Assembly: GCA_030426875.1 (NCBI GenBank)
Contig: JAUHXI010000047.1
Coordinates: 1 to 8,818, forward strand
DNA length: 8,818 nt
Reading direction: 5' to 3'
DNA from: a bacterium
GTDB taxonomy: Bacteria > Patescibacteriota > Gracilibacteria > UM-FILTER-43-11
Within the stretch, counting starts at the first letter, position 1; the number at the start of each line of letters is the position of its first letter. Shown piece by piece: positions 6,107 through 8,818 of this stretch. The notes under the pieces are model-generated. The model was given only the letters and a program-made list of their open reading frames with translations. It did not search any database and had not been told where the DNA came from. The translations under genes and the position numbers were made by a program.

Positions 6107-6137
6107 TTTTATACGGAGGAATTGATAAAAGGTAACA
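6107..6137 (-). promoter_or_regulatory. Shared TGTTAC-18-TATAAA element, copy 2
   Basis: On the reverse strand TGTTAC (6137-6132) and TATAAA (6113-6108) are 18 bases apart, as in copy 1. The element lies just downstream of the stronger promoter at 6154-6182, so it is either a second tandem promoter or a feature of the leader transcript. Confidence 0.5.
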
Positions 6138-6153
6138 GTTTTTTCAGTAAAAG

Positions 6154-6182
6154 AATATACATATCTAATATATTATTGTCAA
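6154..6182 (-). promoter_or_regulatory. Near-consensus promoter for the 108-aa gene
   Basis: The reverse strand has a perfect TTGACA (6182-6177), a 17-base spacer and TATATT (6159-6154). It is the best -35/-10 pair I see in the window. Transcription would begin near 6147, leaving a leader of about 80 bases that contains both shared elements. Confidence 0.65.
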
Positions 6183-6282
6183 GTCAAAGCTTAATTTTTC
6201 ATTAAATTTATGCACTTTAAATAGTTGAGATAAAGGCAAAAAAAGCAAAAAAAATCACACTTCATGAATGAGTATTTTTTGT

Positions 6283-7449
6283 CTACAAGTCATTCACCTT
6301 CACCTCCCCAGCCGCCTCCTCCGCCTGCCGCCGAGCCTCATTCACATCCGACCCCAATGGCAAACCACAAAGGGCAACCCCCATCCGACGGTACTTTCGC
6401 GTCACAGGCTTGCCAAAAATTCTCACCTCAACATTCGGATTCTTCAAAGCCGTCTCAATGCCAGAATAAGTTGGTTGTTCCATGCTTTCATCCGTCGCCA
6501 AAATGACATGACTCGCTCCCACTTTTTCAAGCTTGATCTCCGGAATTGGTAAGCCAAGCACAGCTCTAGCATGCAATTCAAACTCAGACAAATTCTGAGT
6601 CACCATCGTCGTCATCCCCGTGTCATGCGGGCGAGGGGACAGCTCAGAAAAATAAACCCCATCATCCGCCACAAAAAATTCCACCCCCCAAATCCCAGCT
6701 CCGCCCAAGGCTTGAGTCACCTCATCAGCCATCTGGCAAGCCGTCTTAAAATCAGCCTCAGACACCCGACTCGGCTGCCAACTTTCCTGATAGTCACCCC
6801 GCGCTTGCCGGTGTTCAATAGCAGGGCAAAACAACGTGTCACCCGCATACTGAGTCACCGTCAACACCGTGATTTCAGTGTGAAAATCAACAAACGCTTC
6901 AATGATGACATCACTTTTACCCGCTCGTCCTTGCTGAGAATAATCCCAGGCCGCCCGAATGTCAGACTCAGTCTTAATGACCGATTGCCCTTTTCCTGAG
7001 GAAGACATGAGCGGCTTGATCACGCAAGGCATACCGATAGTCTCAATTCCACGCTCCAACTCTTCCAGACTAGAGGCATAGGTATATTTAGCCGTCTTAA
7101 GCTTCAATTCTTCCGCTGCCAAATCACGAATGGACCTCCGATTCATCGTATAATTGGTCGCTTTAGCACTGGGCACCACAGTGTAGCCCTCTTTTTCATA
7201 CGCATAAAGCCGCTCGGTTCGAATCGCCTCCACCTCTGGCACAATCAAATCTGGCTTGTGCTTTTCGACCAAGCGGTCCAATTCATCCCCATTCAACATA
7301 TTGATCACCTCCCGCTCATCAGCCACTTGCATGGCAGGGGCATGGTCGTAGGCATCTACAGCCACCACATACTGACCCAAGCGTTTCATGGCAATCACAA
7401 ATTCCTTCCCCAATTCACCAGCACCCAATAGCAAGATTTTTTTAGTCAT
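6283..7449 (-). CDS. purT: Formate-dependent phosphoribosylglycinamide formyltransferase (GAR transformylase 2)
   Basis: PurT makes formyl-GAR from GAR, formate and ATP, the third step of purine synthesis, without needing formyl-tetrahydrofolate. The 388 residues match the family along their full length. The N-terminal domain has LLLGAGELGKE at 6-16 and HAPAMQVA at 36-43; VPEVEAI lies at 70-76. The ATP-grasp region has CVIKPLMSSSGKGQ at 142-155 and IIEAFVDFHTEIT from 182. GVEFF at 255-259 and SELSPRPHDTGM at 268-279 supply the metal- and nucleotide-binding acids (Glu257, Glu269). The C-terminus has the typical RIFGKP and GVALC segments. It lacks the dozen extra N-terminal residues of the E. 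coli enzyme. No Shine-Dalgarno precedes the ATG at 7449. After its TAG there are two T-runs on the coding strand (6254-6247 and 6244-6238) that may aid termination. No other pur gene is in the window. Confidence 0.95.
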   Translation of the reverse strand: MTKKILLLGAGELGKEFVIAMKRLGQYVVAVDAYDHAPAMQVADEREVINMLNGDELDRLVEKHKPDLIVPEVEAIRTERLYAYEKEGYTVVPSAKATNYTMNRRSIRDLAAEELKLKTAKYTYASSLEELERGIETIGMPCVIKPLMSSSGKGQSVIKTESDIRAAWDYSQQGRAGKSDVIIEAFVDFHTEITVLTVTQYAGDTLFCPAIEHRQARGDYQESWQPSRVSEADFKTACQMADEVTQALGGAGIWGVEFFVADDGVYFSELSPRPHDTGMTTMVTQNLSEFELHARAVLGLPIPEIKLEKVGASHVILATDESMEQPTYSGIETALKNPNVEVRIFGKPVTRKYRRMGVALCGLPLGSDVNEARRQAEEAAGEVKVNDL

Positions 7450-7532
7450 TGTTCTAGATTATTTTCAAATTAAATCTAACAGAAAAAAACACATTTTAAA
7501 ATTTAAAACTTAAAATTTTGGCTCAATGAGCT

Positions 7533-8759
7533 TTATCGCCGTCGTCGCTTGGCTCGAAACGTCGTGCGTGAACCACTACGACTTCGTTGGGCTTTAGGGG
7601 CTTCATATTGGGGTTCAGGCAAGCCTTCAGGCAAAGTTTTTTGAGGGAGTTTAGATTCAATCAAACGTTCAATTTTTCGTAGCTTATCACTCTGGCTCGG
7701 CATGATGAAGGTGATGGCACGACCTTCTTGCCCAGCTCGACCGGTTCGGCCAATCCGATGAACGTAATCTTCAGCGTGCTCGGGAACATCAAAATTGATG
7801 ACTAGGGTGATGTCTTTCACATCAATGCCACGGGCGGCAATGTCGGTGGCCACCAGTATCCTGAATTTACCTTTTTGGAACCCGTCTAGAGCATGTTGCC
7901 GTTGGTTGAGGGAGCGATTGGAGTGGATTTCTGCGGCTCGATATCCCATTTTGTTGATGTTTTGACAGATTTTTTTGGCCCCGTGTTTGGTTCGGCTGAA
8001 CACAACGACTGAACCTTTGTATTGCTTGAGCAAGCTTTCTAGCAATTGGCCTTTTTGGTTCCGGGCCACAATAAAAATTTCTTGAATCACTTTTTCAGCA
8101 GTCGTGCCTTGACGAGCGACCTCCACATGGGTGGGCCGCTTCATGTATTCAGTGGCAATTTTAACAATTCCATCTGGCATCGTGGCCGAAAAAAGCATGG
8201 TCTGACGGTCTTTGGGCACAACTTTTAATATGCGTCTGATTTGGGGGGTAAATCCCATGTCCAGCATGCGATCGGCTTCATCCAAAACCAAGACTGAAAC
8301 ATCATCCAATTTGATGGTGCGGTCTTCTATATGGTTGATGATACGCCCAGGGGTTCCAATGACCACGTGTGGATTTTTGCGAAGCATTTGTTTTTGCTTG
8401 CCCATCGGAGCCCCTCCAATGATGATGGCGGTTCTTATGCCAAAGGTGCCAGCGATTTTATGTAAGGCTTCTTCAACTTGGATGGCCAATTCTCGAGTGG
8501 GCAGTAAAATAAGCCCGCGTCCACCATGATTGATGAGGCGCTGAATGATGGGGAGACTGAAGGCGAATGTTTTACCGGTTCCCGTTTGAGCAACCCCAAT
8601 GATGTCTTCTCCACGCAATCCATCAGGAATGGCTTGGGCTTGAATGGGGGTGGGGGTGTGAAAGTTGAGCTTTTCGAGTACTTTTAGTATGGGAGCATCT
8701 AGACCTAAGTCACTAAATTTTAATTCATTAGAATGCGTTTCCTTTGCTTGTTTTTCCAT
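7533..8759 (-). CDS. DEAD-box ATP-dependent RNA helicase, RhlE-like
   Basis: This ATP-dependent RNA helicase unwinds short duplexes; RhlE-type enzymes act in ribosome assembly, RNA decay and cold adaptation. All core motifs are present in 408 residues: Q motif with Phe15 and Gln40, Walker A AQTGTGKT at 57-64, PTRELA 87-92, GG 115-116, TPGR 136-139, DEAD 160-163, SAT 191-193, VATDIAARGID 303-313 and HRIGRTGRAG 334-343. The core is followed by a short tail of about 45 residues with a proline-rich part and a very basic end, FRAKRRRR, likely an RNA-binding extension. I favour RhlE over DeaD/CsdA because the long C-terminal RNA-binding domain is absent. The ATG at 8759 has no Shine-Dalgarno. The TAA is followed by a small GCTC/GAGC hairpin (7521-7531) and 83 bases of AT-rich sequence before purT, so the two may be co-transcribed. 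Confidence 0.95.
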   Translation of the reverse strand: MEKQAKETHSNELKFSDLGLDAPILKVLEKLNFHTPTPIQAQAIPDGLRGEDIIGVAQTGTGKTFAFSLPIIQRLINHGGRGLILLPTRELAIQVEEALHKIAGTFGIRTAIIIGGAPMGKQKQMLRKNPHVVIGTPGRIINHIEDRTIKLDDVSVLVLDEADRMLDMGFTPQIRRILKVVPKDRQTMLFSATMPDGIVKIATEYMKRPTHVEVARQGTTAEKVIQEIFIVARNQKGQLLESLLKQYKGSVVVFSRTKHGAKKICQNINKMGYRAAEIHSNRSLNQRQHALDGFQKGKFRILVATDIAARGIDVKDITLVINFDVPEHAEDYVHRIGRTGRAGQEGRAITFIMPSQSDKLRKIERLIESKLPQKTLPEGLPEPQYEAPKAQRSRSGSRTTFRAKRRRR

Positions 8760-8780
8760 TTTTTTGAGTTATTCTTGGGT

Positions 8781-8808
8781 ATTATACATTATTTTTTGGA
8801 GATTACAA
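8781..8808 (-). promoter_or_regulatory. Predicted promoter of the DEAD-box helicase gene
   Basis: The reverse strand has TTGTAA (8808-8803), a 16-base spacer and a perfect TATAAT (8786-8781). Transcription would begin near 8774, giving a very short leader of about 15 bases, too short for the long cold-shock leaders known for some DEAD-box helicase genes. Confidence 0.6.
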
Positions 8809-8818
8809 GTGTCAGTCT

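Noticed and set aside
6255..6273. Intrinsic terminator stem directly after purT
   Set aside because: T-runs are present downstream, but the sequence before them forms only about three adjacent pairs, too weak to call a hairpin.
6268..6999. Several plus-strand open frames (80-142 codons) across purT
   Set aside because: All are antisense to a full-length, clearly conserved enzyme gene and encode Arg/His/Pro-rich sequence typical of antisense frames.
8046..8623. Open frames of 60-105 codons within the helicase gene
   Set aside because: The helicase has every motif in order across this stretch; the others are shadows.
1..8818. Use of genetic code 25 (TGA = glycine)
   Set aside because: PurT, EF-P and the helicase are complete with ordinary GGN glycine codons and no in-frame TGA, so the standard code is sufficient.

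Overview
The window most likely comes from a Patescibacteria/CPR bacterium, with Peregrinibacteria or a relative as my best guess. The reasons are a PrgI-family inner-membrane protein of the kind that opens CPR type IV secretion/pilus loci, a large lipoprotein with no family I recognise, several small orphan genes, moderate-to-low GC, and start codons without Shine-Dalgarno sequences. This placement is inference; there is no rRNA or marker that would settle it. The standard bacterial code fits: PurT, EF-P and the DEAD-box helicase all read through at full family length. All eight stop codons in the window are TAA or TAG.

Layout from left to right. Positions 1-311 (minus) hold the start of a PrgI-family gene that runs off the edge, with a good promoter behind it. 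Position 530-874 (plus) is a small orphan gene. Position 920-3493 (minus) encodes an 857-residue predicted lipoprotein whose C-terminus looks like a caspase-like (clan CD) cysteine peptidase. It is divergent from a lysozyme-like cell-wall hydrolase at 3792-4553 (plus). The rest is on the minus strand. Reading downstream from the right edge it runs: DEAD-box RNA helicase (8759-7533), formate-dependent GAR transformylase PurT (7449-6283), a helical orphan (6066-5740), a polyproline orphan (5625-5308) and translation factor EF-P (5161-4598).

Functionally there are two parts. The left half is envelope-related (PrgI, lipoprotein, wall hydrolase) and could belong to one secretion or cell-surface locus. 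The right half is housekeeping: RNA remodelling, purine synthesis and translation elongation, with two small orphans between purT and efp.

The most unusual signals are: (1) a shared regulatory module in front of the two small orphans, made of an identical 19-base leader motif next to the start codon plus a TGTTAC-18 bp-TATAAA element; (2) a seven-proline run in the gene just upstream of efp, lying in a homopolymer tract where a one-base shift gives a different, more protein-like C-terminus; (3) an EF-P whose modification loop lacks the usual PGKG; (4) the candidate peptidase dyad His699/Cys761 in the lipoprotein; (5) an open frame upstream of the lysozyme gene that looks coding but is out of frame.
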